A stretch of 64,000 nucleotides of DNA. Origin: Burkholderia sp. Nafp2/4-1b. GTDB taxonomy: Bacteria > Pseudomonadota > Gammaproteobacteria > Burkholderiales > Burkholderiaceae. Location: contig NZ_ML058610.1 in the NCBI RefSeq assembly GCF_003635165.1, positions 231,911 through 295,910 of the forward strand, read 5' to 3'. The first letter of the stretch is position 1, and each line of letters opens with the position of its first letter. Under the pieces are notes generated by a model. The model did not search any database and was not told the origin of the DNA. It worked only from the letters and a program-made list of their open reading frames with translations. The position numbers and the translations under genes were made by a program. Positions 63,091 through 64,000 of the stretch are shown piece by piece.

Positions 63091-64000
63091 ATGAGTTCCG
63101 GTTCTGCCGACACACTGTTCCGTCCCGATTTGCTCGCGAAGTACGGCGCGAACGGGCCGCGCTATACGTCGTACCCCACCGCGCTGCAGTTCCGCGAGGA
63201 CTTCGACCCGGCCGACTACGTGCGCGCCGCCGGCGACCCCGGCGCATCGTCGAGCGATCTGTCGCTGTACTTCCATATCCCGTTCTGCAACACGGCCTGC
63301 TTCTATTGCGGCTGCAACAAGATCGCGACCAACAACCACCGTCGCGCGCGCCCGTATCTGGAGCAACTGAAGCGCGAGCTGGCGCTGCAGGCCGCGCTGT
63401 TCGATCCCGCGCGCCCCGTCACGCAACTTCACTGGGGCGGCGGCACGCCGACCTTCCTGTCGGATGCGGAAACGGCCGAGCTGATGGCGGCCACGCGCGA
63501 GCATTTCACGCTGGCACCGGATGCCGACGCCGAATTCTCGATCGAGATCGACCCGCGCACGGTCACGCCGGCGACGCTCGTGCATCTGCGCAACATCGGC
63601 TTCAACCGGCTGAGCCTCGGCGTGCAGGATTTCGATCCGGTCGTGCAGCAGGCGATCAACCGGGTCCAGCCGCTCGCGATGACGGCCGACCTGCTGTCGG
63701 CCGCGCGCGCGACGGGCTTCCATTCGGTCAGCGTCGACCTGATCTACGGGCTGCCGCACCAGACGGTCGCCGTGTTCGCGCGCACGCTCGAAACGATCAT
63801 CGAACTCGCGCCGGACCGCCTGTCGGTATTCGGCTACGCGCACATGCCGCATCTGTTCAAGATGCAGCGGCAGATCGACGATGCGGCGCTGCCGCCGCCC
63901 GCCACGCGCGTCGCGCTGCTCGGCCTCGCGATCGACATGCTGACCTCGGCCGGCTACGTGTACGTCGGGATGGATCACTTCGCGCGGCCGTCCGACGAGC
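63091..64000 (+). CDS. hemN: Oxygen-independent coproporphyrinogen III oxidase (partial, cut by window end)
   Basis: 303 residues are visible; the 3' part lies beyond the window. A radical SAM enzyme that oxidises coproporphyrinogen III to protoporphyrinogen IX without oxygen. Cluster motif C66-x3-C70-x2-C73 with the extra C75 (NTACFYCGC), the HemN hallmark that HemW at 6150 lacks; also LHWGGGTPTFLSDAE and RLSLGVQDFDPVVQQAINR. The ATG at 63091 is the family start. No FNR-type palindrome is obvious upstream. Confidence 0.95.
   Translation, partial: MSSGSADTLFRPDLLAKYGANGPRYTSYPTALQFREDFDPADYVRAAGDPGASSSDLSLYFHIPFCNTACFYCGCNKIATNNHRRARPYLEQLKRELALQAALFDPARPVTQLHWGGGTPTFLSDAETAELMAATREHFTLAPDADAEFSIEIDPRTVTPATLVHLRNIGFNRLSLGVQDFDPVVQQAINRVQPLAMTADLLSAARATGFHSVSVDLIYGLPHQTVAVFARTLETIIELAPDRLSVFGYAHMPHLFKMQRQIDDAALPPPATRVALLGLAIDMLTSAGYVYVGMDHFARPSDE

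Overview
The window looks like a piece of the main chromosome of a Burkholderia species, most likely the B. cepacia complex. The evidence is the high G+C, codons ending mostly in G or C, the gene order (yicC-gmk-rpoZ-spoT, rph-rdgB-hemW, minCDE, gtsABC/ugpC next to zwf-pgl-glk/hexR, hemL-ribD-ribE-ribBX-ribH-nusB) and proteins that read as Burkholderia orthologues. Nearly everything is core housekeeping. I see no prophage, insertion sequence, integrase, restriction system or CRISPR array.

Layout. 1-2.9 kb: 3' end of a tRNA and its terminator, then spoT and rpoZ (minus). 2.9-4.6 kb: gmk and yicC (minus), with a dispersed-repeat-like hairpin between them. 4.7-7.5 kb: rph-rdgB-hemW and a tRNA-Ser(UGA). 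7.6-14.5 kb: small secreted, lipoprotein and hypothetical genes, an MHS-type transporter, a 59-residue membrane protein, waaC, a ClC chloride channel, a 36-residue lipoprotein and a WxxGxW-repeat protein. 14.6-16.5 kb: minCDE. 16.7-20.6 kb: a GNAT acetyltransferase, an AlkB alkane hydroxylase and a chemoreceptor. 20.9-28 kb: tRNA-Ser(CGA) and serS, a DUF2164 gene, rarA, lolA, ftsK. 28-30.5 kb: trxB, an Smr-domain protein and a TRIC/YadS-type membrane protein. 30.5-39.6 kb: a sugar ABC importer divergent from zwf-pgl-glk/hexR, a glucose uptake and Entner-Doudoroff entry module with a HexR-type operator on the zwf promoter. 39.6-41.6 kb: a Bcr/CflA exporter and a PUA/EVE-like protein. 41.7-49.2 kb: hemL, the riboflavin cluster with nusB, and an aminotransferase. 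49.2-53.3 kb: a lytic transglycosylase, a candidate small RNA, ubiD and a LysE-type exporter. 53.3-57.6 kb: a small secreted protein, a DUF2520 protein, YggT, DUF190-crcB (fluoride) and a sirtuin. 57.8-59.2 kb: a compact operon of small genes around a bS21 paralogue. 59.2-64 kb: a cupin, tRNA-Gly(CCC), trmB, uppP, a DUF1439 lipoprotein, a YkgJ-type Cys-cluster protein and the start of hemN, cut by the window edge.

How they work together. The gts genes import glucose; Glk phosphorylates it; Zwf and Pgl take glucose-6-phosphate to 6-phosphogluconate; and HexR, fused to Glk, probably represses zwf through the palindrome over its -10 box. The rib genes make riboflavin, but the RibBA-like protein has lost the key GTP cyclohydrolase II residues, so RibA must be elsewhere. 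hemL, hemW and hemN concern haem. SpoT, Gmk and RpoZ form the usual (p)ppGpp-linked cluster. Best candidates for undescribed biology: a promoter-plus-terminator small RNA near 50.6-50.75 kb, the bS21-paralogue small-gene operon at 57.8-59.2 kb whose first protein has a distant relative at 8.2 kb, and several sub-60-residue genes.
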